NCBI GenBank assembly: GCA_005880755.1
Contig: VBGV01000144.1
Location: forward strand, 1 to 25,837
DNA: 25,837 bases
Direction of reading: 5' to 3'
DNA from: Chloroflexota bacterium
Lineage (GTDB): Bacteria; Chloroflexota; Dormibacteria; Dormibacterales; Dormibacteraceae
Below the pieces are notes generated by a model, which saw only the letters and a program-made list of their open reading frames with translations, was not told where the DNA came from and did not search any database. Below are positions 1-8,437 of the stretch, piece by piece; position 1 is the first letter of the stretch; each line of letters starts with the position of its first letter. A program made the translations under genes and the position numbers.

Positions 1-558
1 AAGGTCGCCCTCAACGGAAACCCGAAGCAGGCCAACGCCGCGCTCAACGGAGTCATGATGGCCAACCTCGCGTCGGGTGGCACCCTCGACGACATCAGCA
101 AGGGAGTCGATTTCTTCCACCGCTTGAAGCAGGCCGGCACCTTCGTTCCAGTGCAGGCGACGACGGCGACGGTGAAGAACGGGACGACCCCGGTCGTGTT
201 CGACTGGGACTACCTGTCCGCGGCGCACGGCAAGGACGTGCCGGCGTGGAAGGTGTTCGTGCCGAACAACGCCATCCTCGGCGGTTACTACGCACAGGCG
301 ATCAATAAGAACGCACCTCATCCCGCTGCGGCGCGCCTGTGGGAGGAGTACCTCTACTCCGACGAAGGCCAGAACCTGTGGCTGAAAGGTCTCGCACGGC
401 CCGTCCGCCAGGCGGCCATGGAAAAGTCGGGCAAGGTCGACAAGACGGCCGCCGCCGCGCTGCCGGCCGTCAACGGCACGCCCAAGTTCATGAGCCCCGA
501 CCAGGCCACGGCAGCCAAGAACTACGTCGTCGCCCACTGGGACGCGGCGATCGCTTGA
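1..558 (+). CDS. ABC transporter substrate-binding protein, C-terminal part (5' end outside window)
   Basis: The reading frame is open from base 1 and ends with TGA at 556-558, giving the last 185 residues of a longer protein. The N-terminus with its export signal lies outside the window. The visible part has the C-terminal-lobe pattern of extracellular binding proteins of the spermidine/putrescine/iron(III) type: a hinge region with FDWDYLSAAHGKD, then LGGYYAQAINKNAPHP, and a helix where a cluster member usually reads LYSDEGQNLWLKG. It is followed without a gap by two permeases and an ATPase, so it should be the periplasmic or lipoprotein receptor of that importer. The TTG start of permease 1 overlaps its stop. 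The ligand cannot be read from sequence. A polyamine, a methylated amine, a phosphonate-type compound or ferric iron are all possible for this family. Confidence 0.85.
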   Translation, partial: KVALNGNPKQANAALNGVMMANLASGGTLDDISKGVDFFHRLKQAGTFVPVQATTATVKNGTTPVVFDWDYLSAAHGKDVPAWKVFVPNNAILGGYYAQAINKNAPHPAAARLWEEYLYSDEGQNLWLKGLARPVRQAAMEKSGKVDKTAAAALPAVNGTPKFMSPDQATAAKNYVVAHWDAAIA

Positions 559-1457
559 CAGCCGCCGGCAATCCGGCTGTCGCAACCAGCGCCGGCCGCC
601 CACTTGCGGGCGGCCGGCGACTTTCCCTCGACTGGCTCGGCGCCGTTCCGTTTCTCGCTTACGTGGGTCTTTTCTTGCTGCTGCCGTCGGCGATCGTCGG
701 CTTCGGTGCCTTTTTCAACGCTGACAGCACCTTTACGCTCGAAAACTTCGGCCACCTGTCCCGCTCCTACGTGGTCAGGGCCACGATCGACACCACGGTC
801 ATCTCCGCCGTCACCGCCCTGGCCGGCGCAGCGCTTGGCGCGCTTCTTGCCTATGCCATCGTCACCGGCAGTCCCAACGGTTTGCTGCGGAGACTCGTGG
901 TCTCGGCCTCGGGAGTGCTCGCCCAGTTCGGCGGCGTGACCCTGGCCTTCGCGTTCATCGCGAGCATCGGCCCCGCGGGTTTCGTCTACCTGTTTGCCCA
1001 GGCCCATGGTCTCGATTACTACGCACACGGCATCTGGTTGTTCGAGCGCTCCGGCCTCGGCCTCGTCTACCTCTACTTCCAGATTCCTTTGATGGTCCTG
1101 GTTTTCCTGCCCGCCCTCGATGGCATCAAGCCTCAATGGCGCGAAGCGACGGAAAGCCTGGGCGGAAACACGTGGCATTACTGGCGGCACATCGCGGGCC
1201 CGATCCTTTTCCCATCGTTTCTCGGCGCCGCGCTTCTGCTCTTCGCAAACGCCTTCTCCGCCTACGCGACTGCCCAGGCGCTGATCAACCAGGGGCAGCC
1301 GATGCTCTCGCAGCAGATAGCCGGCGCGCTCAGCAGCGAGGTCGGAGCGGTGGAGCCAGGCTTCGCCAAAGCCATCGCGATCGAGATGATCGTGATCGTC
1401 ACCCTCGTCACAGTGCTCTATTCATTGCTGCAGCGGAGGACCTCACGATGGCTGTAG
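555..1457 (+). CDS. ABC transporter permease 1 (PotB/FbpB-type)
   Basis: This 300-residue membrane protein has about six hydrophobic segments, starting with LGAVPFLAYVGLFLLLPSAI near residues 30-50. The inner-membrane signature (EAA loop) reads EATESLGGNTWHYWRHIAGP, the site that docks on the ATPase. I chose the TTG at 555 because it overlaps the stop of the binding protein (TTGA) and no ATG or GTG lies between it and the first membrane segment. An upstream extension to 339 would only repeat the binding-protein region in another frame. It forms the channel with permease 2. The family is the binding-protein-dependent permeases for polyamines, iron or related solutes, and substrate specificity is not readable here. 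Confidence 0.88.
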   Translation: MTAAGNPAVATSAGRPLAGGRRLSLDWLGAVPFLAYVGLFLLLPSAIVGFGAFFNADSTFTLENFGHLSRSYVVRATIDTTVISAVTALAGAALGALLAYAIVTGSPNGLLRRLVVSASGVLAQFGGVTLAFAFIASIGPAGFVYLFAQAHGLDYYAHGIWLFERSGLGLVYLYFQIPLMVLVFLPALDGIKPQWREATESLGGNTWHYWRHIAGPILFPSFLGAALLLFANAFSAYATAQALINQGQPMLSQQIAGALSSEVGAVEPGFAKAIAIEMIVIVTLVTVLYSLLQRRTSRWL

Positions 1458-2296
1458 CCGCGCGCAGCACCCAGCGCACGCGGTGGATCAGGCTCCAGGT
1501 CTTTCGCTACGTGACCTTCGCGGCGGCGGCCGTGTTCTTCCTGGTTCCGATCGGTGCGATGGTGGAGTTCTCGACGCGTGCCAACAACGGCTCGCGAACG
1601 CTCGAGTACTGGAGGTCCATTTTCGACTATCCCGAAATGATCGCCGCCATCGTGGCTTCGCTCCAGCTCGCCGCCATCACTTCGGTGGTGATGCTGGTCC
1701 TGCTCGTGCCGACCATGGTCTGGGTCCGCCTCAAGCTGCCCGGACTCAGCCGGATCGTCGAGTTCATCTGCCTGCTGCCATTGACGATTCCCGCCATCGT
1801 GCTGGTCGTCGGCCTGTTTCCTGTCTACATCTGGATGGGAAGCAACTTCAGCGACTCGATCCTCACGCTTTCGCTCGCGTACGTAGTCCTCGTGCTTCCT
1901 TACTGCTACCGCGCGCTCGACGCGGGCCTTGGTGCCATCGACGTGAAGACGCTCTCCGAGGCCGCGCGCAGCCTGGGCGCAAGCTGGTTCGCGGTCATGT
2001 GGCGCATCATCGTGCCGAACATCTCGAACGCCATCCTCAACGCGACGCTTCTCTCCGTCGCGCTTGTGCTCGGTGAATTCACGATCGCCAACAACCTGCT
2101 GTACGCCAACCTCCAGGTGGAGCTCGTCCACCTGGGCCGCGCGAATGCCGGCGTATCGATCGCGGTCGCTGTCGCGTCTTTGTTGTTCGCTTTCGTCCTC
2201 CTGGTGATTCTCGCGTTCATCGGCAACCGCCCGCGACGCGTTCGCCCTGAGCTCGCCACCGCGCTCGCGGGCCCGTTGGCCGCGTCGCAAACATGA
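1448..2296 (+). CDS. ABC transporter permease 2 (PotC/FbpB-type)
   Basis: This 282-residue permease begins at ATG 1448, ten bases inside the end of permease 1. A good ribosome site, GGAGGA, lies at 1435-1440 and supports the start. Hydrophobic helices start near residue 20 (YVTFAAAAVFFLVPIGAMV). The EAA loop is EAARSLGASWFAVMWRIIVP, followed by two further helices. It should pair with permease 1 as a heterodimeric channel in the cytoplasmic membrane. The stop overlaps the ATPase start (ATGA). A longer frame open upstream to 1136 lies inside permease 1 and is not real coding sequence. Confidence 0.9.
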   Translation: MAVAARSTQRTRWIRLQVFRYVTFAAAAVFFLVPIGAMVEFSTRANNGSRTLEYWRSIFDYPEMIAAIVASLQLAAITSVVMLVLLVPTMVWVRLKLPGLSRIVEFICLLPLTIPAIVLVVGLFPVYIWMGSNFSDSILTLSLAYVVLVLPYCYRALDAGLGAIDVKTLSEAARSLGASWFAVMWRIIVPNISNAILNATLLSVALVLGEFTIANNLLYANLQVELVHLGRANAGVSIAVAVASLLFAFVLLVILAFIGNRPRRVRPELATALAGPLAASQT

Positions 2297-3372
2297 CCGA
2301 GCGATCCGGGGTTGAGGTAAGGCTCGAGAACCTCGTCCGCCGCTACGGCACGGTCACCGCACTCGACGGTCTGTCGCTGACGATCGCCCCGGGCGAGCTC
2401 GTCGCCCTGCTTGGCCCTTCGGGCTGCGGCAAGACGACGGCGCTGCGGCTCCTGGCCGGGCTCGAGGAAGCAGACGGTGGCCGCGTCGTGATCGCCGGCA
2501 AGGACGTGACGGGGCTGCCGACGAGCCGGCGCAACGTCGGCATGGTCTTCCAGGCCTACTCGCTGTTTCCGCACATGGTCGCGTGGGAGAACGTCGCCTT
2601 CGGGCTGCAGATGCGCAAGGTCGGCGCCGCGGAGAGAAAGAAGCGCGCGCTCGAGGCGCTCGAGCTGGTCGGGCTCGGCCGCGTTGCCAACCGCTACGCC
2701 AACCAGATGTCGGGCGGACAGCAGCAGCGCGTTGCACTCGCACGCGCGCTCGCCATCCGGCCGCAGGTGCTGCTTCTGGACGAGCCGCTGTCAGCCCTCG
2801 ATGCGAAGGTGCGCGCGCGCCTGCGGGATGAGATCCGCCGCATCCAGCTCGAGGTCGGCATCACGACGCTATTCGTCACCCACGACCAGGAGGAGGCGCT
2901 CGCGATCGCCGATCGCGTGGGCGTCATGCAGTCGGGACGCCTGGAACAGCTCGGCCCTCCGACCCTCGTCTACACGCGTCCCGCCACTCCGTTCGTGGCC
3001 GAGTTCGTTGGACTCACCAACCGCCTCGCCGGCACGGTCAAGGGCGGCGCGGTCGAAGTTCGCGGGGTGCGGCTGCCGCTCGTCCAGCCCGACATCGCGG
3101 ACGGTCCGGCCACCGCGCTCGTCAGGCCTGAAGCAGTGAGTTTGGCGAGTAGAGCCGATGCGGAGGAAGGACCGCTCGTCGGGGCCGTTTTGACGGTCGC
3201 CTTCCTCGGCGCCGTCAGTCGCGTCACCGTCGACCTCGGCGACACGACAGTGCTCGCGCAGATGCCGACGTCGGCCGCGTCCCAGTACCCAGCGGGGACC
3301 AAGGTCCGGCTCGAGCTGCGCTCGGACCCCGTACTCATCCAGAGGGAAGAGCCCGTCGCCACCGCTTCGTGA
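2293..3372 (+). CDS. ABC transporter ATP-binding protein (PotA/FbpC family)
   Basis: This 359-residue ATPase has all the ABC motifs in order: Walker A GPSGCGKTT near residue 41, Q-loop QAYSLFPHM, signature MSGGQQQRVALARAL, Walker B VLLLDEPLSALD and the switch histidine in FVTHDQEEALAIADRV. The last 120 residues or so form a TOBE-type regulatory domain, as in PotA, FbpC and MalK. The start is an ATGA overlap with permease 2, and the end is a GTGA overlap with the phosphoesterase. It energises the importer encoded just upstream. Length and domain plan are normal for the family. Confidence 0.95.
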   Translation: MTERSGVEVRLENLVRRYGTVTALDGLSLTIAPGELVALLGPSGCGKTTALRLLAGLEEADGGRVVIAGKDVTGLPTSRRNVGMVFQAYSLFPHMVAWENVAFGLQMRKVGAAERKKRALEALELVGLGRVANRYANQMSGGQQQRVALARALAIRPQVLLLDEPLSALDAKVRARLRDEIRRIQLEVGITTLFVTHDQEEALAIADRVGVMQSGRLEQLGPPTLVYTRPATPFVAEFVGLTNRLAGTVKGGAVEVRGVRLPLVQPDIADGPATALVRPEAVSLASRADAEEGPLVGAVLTVAFLGAVSRVTVDLGDTTVLAQMPTSAASQYPAGTKVRLELRSDPVLIQREEPVATAS

Positions 3373-4868
3373 AGTCGCGGCGACAGCTCGGCGCCGGCCC
3401 GGTCGTGCGATCTGGGTCGCGGGCTGTGTACCGCTCCGTGGTCGAGCTGGACTCAGAGCCTCACATCGTCCGGACCGACCTCGCGTCCGGCGCGGCTGCG
3501 CCGCAGCGCGAGGCGATCGCCCGCATCGTGCACCTGACGGATCTTCACGTGACCGACGCCCAGTCCCCGGCTCGCTTCGAGTGGGTCAATCGTTACGCGC
3601 GAGATCCACGGTTTCGCGAGCTCATCACCATGCACCGTCCGCAGGAGACGTTGAACATGCACGCGATCGCGGCCATGGTGCGCATGATCAACAACCTCGA
3701 CGCGGTGCAGCTCGTCGCGATGACCGGCGACGCGATCGACAACACGCAGCGCAACGAGCTAACGAACTTCCTCGCGCTGCTGGACGGAGGCATGGTGCGT
3801 CCGGATTCCGGCGCCCCCGGTTACGACGGGGTGCAGCGGGCCGATTGGCCGGGCCAGATCTTCTGGAAGCCCGACGGCCCGCCGCAGGGCGACCTGTACC
3901 AGGATGGGCTTGGGTTTCCGCAACATCCTGGATTACTCGACGAAGCGATGCAGCCCTTTCGGACGGATGGCATACGCGTCCCGTGGCTCGGCTGCTACGG
4001 CAACCACGAAGAGGTCTGCCAGGGGGTCGGTGTCGTGTCCGAGGTGCTCGCTCGCGCGATGACCGGGTCGCGCAAGGCGATCGAGCCTCCGACCGGCCTG
4101 GAACCGGACGGTGTGGTGGAACGTTTCGTGCAGCACCCCGAGCAGTTTCTCGCCGGTGCCTCGGTGGAGGTCGCCGCCGACCCCGAGCGCAGGCCCATCT
4201 CGCGGGCCGAGTTCGTCGACGCGCACGTCCGTAACGGCGGGCACGGCTTCACCACCGACGCGTACTACGCGCATGACGAGGGCGCTGTGCGCTACATCAC
4301 GCTCGACACCGTGTGCGATGCGGGTGGCGCGGACGGAAGCATTGACGCGGCGCAGCTGCACTGGCTGGAGCGCAAGCTCGAGGAGGTCCATTCGTCGTTC
4401 CAGACACGCGACGGTTCAAATGCCCGGACCAGGAACGCGGACCGCTACGTCGTCATCCTCTCCCACCACGGATACGACACCCTGTCGAACCCCCGAGCCG
4501 AGCGTCGCGCGGACGCGCTGCTGAACCTGCTGCTGCGATTTCGCAACGTCGTGCTCTGGCTGAACGGCCATATCCACGCAAACCGGATCACGCCACGAGG
4601 CACCTCGGGCGGCGGCAGCCATGGCTTCTGGGAGGTGACGACCAGCTCGCTCGTCGACTGGCCGTGTCAGGCCCGCCTGATCGAGCTGTTCCAGGCCGGC
4701 GGCGGCAAGCTCGGGATCGCCTGCACCATGCTCGATCACGACGGGGAAGGCCTGGCCGGCCTGCACCGCGAGCTGGCCGGCAACGTGCCGGTCAGGGGCT
4801 TCGACTCGGGGTACTCGGGAACCCCGCTCGACCGCAACGCGCTCCTGCTTCTTCCTCAGCCGTTTTGA
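3369..4868 (+). CDS. Metallophosphoesterase with long inserts (TIGR03767/PPA1498-like)
   Basis: This 499-residue protein has the complete calcineurin-like dimetal site: D58 and H60 (LTDLHVTDAQ), D121 (MTGDAID), N212-H213-E214 (YGNHE), H366-H367 (LSHHGYD) and H401/H403 (NGHIHANR). The motifs are spread much wider than in small phosphoesterases, which fits the long-insert family described from Cutibacterium. Many of those members carry a Tat signal. Here I see no hydrophobic segment near the N-terminus, so a cytoplasmic location is likely unless the start is wrong. The GTG start overlaps the ATPase stop (GTGA), so it is co-translated with the importer. That placement suggests it hydrolyses a phosphoester or phosphodiester brought in by the transporter. 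The substrate is unknown. Confidence 0.88.
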   Translation: MKSRRQLGAGPVVRSGSRAVYRSVVELDSEPHIVRTDLASGAAAPQREAIARIVHLTDLHVTDAQSPARFEWVNRYARDPRFRELITMHRPQETLNMHAIAAMVRMINNLDAVQLVAMTGDAIDNTQRNELTNFLALLDGGMVRPDSGAPGYDGVQRADWPGQIFWKPDGPPQGDLYQDGLGFPQHPGLLDEAMQPFRTDGIRVPWLGCYGNHEEVCQGVGVVSEVLARAMTGSRKAIEPPTGLEPDGVVERFVQHPEQFLAGASVEVAADPERRPISRAEFVDAHVRNGGHGFTTDAYYAHDEGAVRYITLDTVCDAGGADGSIDAAQLHWLERKLEEVHSSFQTRDGSNARTRNADRYVVILSHHGYDTLSNPRAERRADALLNLLLRFRNVVLWLNGHIHANRITPRGTSGGGSHGFWEVTTSSLVDWPCQARLIELFQAGGGKLGIACTMLDHDGEGLAGLHRELAGNVPVRGFDSGYSGTPLDRNALLLLPQPF

Positions 4869-4879
4869 GTCAGGGTTCG

Positions 4880-4908
4880 TTGCGTACAGCGCGACTGTAG
4901 CGTAGAGT
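4880..4908 (+). promoter_or_regulatory. Candidate promoter with a palindrome in the spacer, upstream of the MTHFR-like gene
   Basis: The 54-bp gap after the phosphoesterase contains TTGCGT (4880-4885), a 17-base spacer and TAGAGT (4903-4908), a fair -35/-10 pair. A perfect 5-bp inverted repeat, TACAG-CGCGA-CTGTA (4885-4899), lies at the -35/spacer junction, where a repressor could bind. GGAG at 4911-4914 is the likely ribosome site for ATG 4923. The predicted transcript start would fall very close to that site, which weakens the assignment. Confidence 0.35.
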
Positions 4909-4922
4909 GCGGAGTTGGTCGC

Positions 4923-5804
4923 ATGGTGAGGCCGCTCGGTGGATTGAGTGTGGGGCAGGCGCTGGCCGAGTTCCTCCGCACGCCGCGCTACGAGATCTTT
5001 CCGACCGACGACGTCCTCGACCTGGTTGCGGCCTACGTGCCGAAAGAGGTCACGCTCGCCGTTACCGCCTCGCCCCGTCGCGGACTGCCTGCGACCGTCC
5101 AGCTCGCCGCGCGCCTCAGCCAGCTCGGCTACCGCGCCGTCCCGCACCTCTCGGCGCGCCTGATCCGTGACCGAGCCGAGCTCGGCCAGATCCTCGAGGC
5201 GCTGAAGGCGGCGAGCATCCAGAACGTGTTTGTCATTGCGGGCGACGCGCGCGAGCCGGCCGGACAGTTCCCGGACTCGATGTCGTTGCTCGAGGCGCTG
5301 CCGCCGGACCACAGCCTGACCGAGATCGGCGTCACGGGATATCCCGAGAGCCACCCCTTCATTCACGACGACGTCACGATCCAGGCGATGTGGGACAAGC
5401 GCCGCATAGCGAGCTACATCGTCAGCAACCTGAGCTTTGATCCGGCGACCGTCAAGCGCTGGGTGGAGCGCGTGCGGCGCCGGGGCGTCCAGCTGCCGAT
5501 CCACATCGGAATGGCCGGCGTCGCAGACCCCGCGCGGCTGTTGCGCCTTTCGGCCAAGATCGGCGTCGCGGAGTCTGCGCGCTTCCTGCGCGGCCACCCC
5601 AGCTGGTTGGCTCGCATGTTCCGCCCTGGCGGCTATGACCCTGGGCGCTTCCTCGGGGCGCTGATGCCCGAGATCGCGCAGCCCGGTCGCCGGATCGCGG
5701 GTCTTCACGTGTTCACGTTCAACGAGATCGAGCCGACGGAGAGGTGGCGCCGCGAGATGCTCGCGCGCTTGACGCCGGTCGCGCGCAGGGCGACTGCTGA
5801 ATGA
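4923..5804 (+). CDS. Methylenetetrahydrofolate reductase-like protein (MetF family)
   Basis: This 293-residue protein has the TIM-barrel pattern of methylenetetrahydrofolate reductase: VTASPRRG at the end of the second strand, an internal VFVIAGDAREPAGQF (the family's RGD region), IGVTGYPESHPF, IHIGMAGVADPARLLRL, and a C-terminal GLHVFTFNEIEPT, where most members end in a GLHFYTFN-like strand. The family reduces 5,10-methylene-THF to 5-methyl-THF with a flavin and NAD(P)H. Running it in reverse is known in some C1 pathways. ATG 4923 is preceded by GGAG eight bases upstream. The next gene is fhs, 13 bases downstream, so both act on the tetrahydrofolate C1 pool. It is divergent from E. coli MetF, and cofactor choice cannot be read from the sequence. 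Confidence 0.78.
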   Translation: MVRPLGGLSVGQALAEFLRTPRYEIFPTDDVLDLVAAYVPKEVTLAVTASPRRGLPATVQLAARLSQLGYRAVPHLSARLIRDRAELGQILEALKAASIQNVFVIAGDAREPAGQFPDSMSLLEALPPDHSLTEIGVTGYPESHPFIHDDVTIQAMWDKRRIASYIVSNLSFDPATVKRWVERVRRRGVQLPIHIGMAGVADPARLLRLSAKIGVAESARFLRGHPSWLARMFRPGGYDPGRFLGALMPEIAQPGRRIAGLHVFTFNEIEPTERWRREMLARLTPVARRATAE

Positions 5805-5817
5805 GAGGAGTTATGTG

Positions 5818-7518
5818 GTGAAGGTTGAGTTTCCGACCGATCTCCAGATCGCGCGCCATGCGCGCTTGCTGCCGATGCCCGAGGTCGCGGCCAGGATGGG
5901 CATCGGGCCGCACCTCCTGGAGCCATATGGAAACGACGTTGCGAAGATCAAGCTCGAGGCGATCGACGAGTTGAGAGGCCGGCCCAAGGCCAAGTACGTC
6001 GTCGTCTCGGCGATCACGCCGACCCCACTCGGCGAAGGCAAGACGACGACGACCGTCGGCCTCGGACAGGCGCTGTCTCACATCGGCAAACGGTCGACGA
6101 TTGCGATTCGCCAGCCTTCGATGGGTCCGACATTCGGCATCAAGGGCGGAGCTGCCGGCGGCGGCTACAGCCAGGTGGTCCCGATGGAGCGACTGAACCT
6201 CCACCTGACCGGCGACATGCACGCCATCACGGCGGCGCACAACCTGCTCGCGGCCATGATCGACAACCACATCTACCATCACGAGGCGCTGGTCGACCGC
6301 GACAGCGTGACGTGGCGGCGCGTGATCGACGTCAGCGACCGCGTGCTCCGCAACATCATCGTCGGCCTCGGTGCGCACGAAGACGGCGTCATCCGGCAGA
6401 CAGGGTTTGACATCACGGCCGCGTCCGAGGTCATGACTGTCCTGGCGCTGACCACGTCGCTGCAGGACATGCGCAAGAGGCTCGGACGGATCGTGATCGG
6501 CAACACGACCGACGGCAAGCCGATCACCGCCGAGGAGCTGCACGCGGCGGGAGCGATGACCGTCGTCCTCCGAGACGCAATCAAACCAAATCTGCTCCAG
6601 ACCCTCGAGAACACACCCGTCCTCGTCCACGCCGGGCCGTTCGGCAACATCGCGACGGGTAACTCGTCGGTGATCGCGGACCTGATGGGCATCCACTGCG
6701 GTGATTTCCTGGTCACCGAAGCCGGGTTCGCGGCCGACATGGGCGCCGAGCGCTTCTTCAACATCAAGTGCCGCGCGTCGGGCCTGTCGCCGGACGCCGC
6801 GGTCATCGTCGCCACCGTCCGCGCCTTGAAGGTTCACTCGGGCCGCTTCAAAGTCGTGGCGGGCAAACCCCTTCCGCCCGAGATGTTGAAAGAGAGCCCA
6901 GATGACGTGTGGGCCGGGGCACCGAACCTGCGCAAGCAGGTCGAGAACATCAAGCTGCACGGCGTCACGCCGGTGATCGCAATCAACGCCTTCCCCGGCG
7001 ACCACGATTCGGAGCATGCGGCGGTGCGCGAGATCGCGGACGAGCTCGGCGTCCGCTCCGCGGTGTGCCAGAACTTCAGCGAAGGGGGCAAGGGCGCGGT
7101 CGAGCTGGCGGAGGCGGTGGTCGAGGCGGCGAACGAGCCGAGCTCGTTCCACTTCCTCTATCCGGACGACATGAGCCTGCGCGACAAGATCGAGACGATC
7201 GCGACGAAGGTGTACGGCGCGGGCAGCATCGAGTACCAGAAGGACGCCGCCGCGCAGCTCGACTCGTACGAGCGCAATGGGTTCGGCCGGCTCGGCGTCT
7301 GCGTGGCCAAAACCCACCTTTCGATCTCGTCGGACCCGGCGCTCAAGGGCGCGCCGACGGGCTGGCAGCTGCGCGTGCGCGAGGTGCGGGCCTCGGTCGG
7401 GGCGGGCTTCATCTACCCGATCTGCGGGGAGATGCGGACGATGCCAGGCCTGCCGTCGCACCCCAACGCGGCCAGGATCGACATCGACGAAAAGGGCGAC
7501 ATAGTCGGCCTGAGCTGA
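5818..7518 (+). CDS. fhs: Formate-tetrahydrofolate ligase
   Basis: This protein of about 566 residues carries the unmistakable features of formyl-THF synthetase: an ATP-binding loop TPLGEGKTTTTVGLGQAL near residues 67-84, the first family signature FGIKGGAAGGGYSQV, HLTGDMHAI, the second signature region VATVRALKVHSG and the terminal GEMRTMPGLP. Family length is about 555-560. It joins formate and THF using ATP, giving 10-formyl-THF, or runs backwards to release formate and ATP. Two GTG codons stand in tandem at 5815 and 5818. I prefer 5818 because the ribosome site AGAGGAG (5804-5810) is then seven bases away instead of four. An ATG at 5813 is out of frame and stops at once. Next to the MTHFR-like gene it completes a folate C1 pair. 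Confidence 0.97.
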   Translation: MKVEFPTDLQIARHARLLPMPEVAARMGIGPHLLEPYGNDVAKIKLEAIDELRGRPKAKYVVVSAITPTPLGEGKTTTTVGLGQALSHIGKRSTIAIRQPSMGPTFGIKGGAAGGGYSQVVPMERLNLHLTGDMHAITAAHNLLAAMIDNHIYHHEALVDRDSVTWRRVIDVSDRVLRNIIVGLGAHEDGVIRQTGFDITAASEVMTVLALTTSLQDMRKRLGRIVIGNTTDGKPITAEELHAAGAMTVVLRDAIKPNLLQTLENTPVLVHAGPFGNIATGNSSVIADLMGIHCGDFLVTEAGFAADMGAERFFNIKCRASGLSPDAAVIVATVRALKVHSGRFKVVAGKPLPPEMLKESPDDVWAGAPNLRKQVENIKLHGVTPVIAINAFPGDHDSEHAAVREIADELGVRSAVCQNFSEGGKGAVELAEAVVEAANEPSSFHFLYPDDMSLRDKIETIATKVYGAGSIEYQKDAAAQLDSYERNGFGRLGVCVAKTHLSISSDPALKGAPTGWQLRVREVRASVGAGFIYPICGEMRTMPGLPSHPNAARIDIDEKGDIVGLS

Positions 7519-7552
7519 ATAGGTCCAGCCGCGGTTGGGTACCAATGGTGTG

Positions 7553-8434
7553 ATGAAGACGCAGTCGATCGCCGCCAAAACCGGGGTGGGCGCCGTCGAG
7601 CTCGGCGTCACCGACCGCGACCGTGCCCTCGGGTTCTACCGCGACTACATCGGGCTGACACCGCTTGCCTCGATGGGGTCGGAGATCCGGCTCGGGGCGG
7701 CGGGACGCGAGCTCGTGGTGCTGCATCCCGACGCGGAGCGGCCGGTCGTCCCCCGAAGGTCCGGGCTTTACCACCTCGCCATCGTCGTGCCCGACCGGCG
7801 GGAGCTGGCCCGCGTGATCGCGCGCCTGGCGCGTCTGCAGTGGGACCAGTACCCCACCGACCACGTCATGACCAAGGCGAACTACCTCTGGGACCCGGAT
7901 GGCAATGGGATCGAGATCTATACCGAGTCGCCCGAAGACGGCACGATGGGGTTCGCCAACGGCACGTTCGTCGCTTACGACAAAAATGGCAATCCGCGAA
8001 GCGGCCGCGACCCGATCGACCTCGAGGAGCTCTTCAGCCACCTCCGCGAGGACGACCGGCTGGATGAGTCAATGCCGGCCGGCACGAAGATGGGTCACAT
8101 ACACCTCCATGTCGCGGACGTCGAAGATGCCCTTCGCTTCTACCACAACCTCGTCGGCTTCGATGTCATGGGTCATGTGCCTGGCGTCGGATTTGTGTCG
8201 GCCGGTGGATATCACCACCATGTGGGTCTGAACACGTGGGCGGGCCAGGGCGCGCAACCGGCCCCTCCCGGCTCGGCCGGCTTGCGCCGCTACGCGATCG
8301 AGCTGCCAACCCAGCGCGACCTCGATGACGTCATCGGTCGCCTGGAGCATGGAGACGTGTCACTCGCCGAAGAGGCTGACGGCCTGGCCGCGACGGACCC
8401 GTCCGCCAACCGAGTCCTTTTTCGAGTCGCCTAG
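7553..8434 (+). CDS. Two-domain VOC protein, CatE-like ring-cleavage dioxygenase or glyoxalase family
   Basis: This 293-residue protein has two VOC (vicinal oxygen chelate) domains. The first runs from about residue 8 to 130 with YHLAIVVPDRRELA and DPDGNGIEIYTE. The second starts near residue 175 with MGHIHLHVADVEDALRFYHN and then AGGYHHHVGLNTW. This layout matches what I know of Bacillus CatE (catechol 2,3-dioxygenase). Possible metal ligands are split: the first domain supplies a His and a Glu, the second the His of GHIHLHV, while the Glu expected at the end of the second domain is missing (DPSANRVLFRV). ATG 7553 is preferred; GTG 7550 and TTG 7535 are in frame alternatives and no clear ribosome site decides. 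It follows fhs by 34 bp. A role in C1 metabolism is not evident, and it ends three bases before a convergent gene. Confidence 0.8.
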   Translation: MKTQSIAAKTGVGAVELGVTDRDRALGFYRDYIGLTPLASMGSEIRLGAAGRELVVLHPDAERPVVPRRSGLYHLAIVVPDRRELARVIARLARLQWDQYPTDHVMTKANYLWDPDGNGIEIYTESPEDGTMGFANGTFVAYDKNGNPRSGRDPIDLEELFSHLREDDRLDESMPAGTKMGHIHLHVADVEDALRFYHNLVGFDVMGHVPGVGFVSAGGYHHHVGLNTWAGQGAQPAPPGSAGLRRYAIELPTQRDLDDVIGRLEHGDVSLAEEADGLAATDPSANRVLFRVA

Positions 8435-8437
8435 TTT

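Noticed and set aside
7535..7545. TTGGGTACCAA palindrome-like string before the VOC gene
   Set aside because: It has only four-base arms with a three-base centre, and no promoter boxes or second copy support an operator.
5719..7611. Long open frame opposite the fhs gene (about 630 codons)
   Set aside because: It is a mirror of the high-GC codon pattern of fhs. The predicted protein is rich in Arg, Asp and His with no family motif, and fhs itself is certain.
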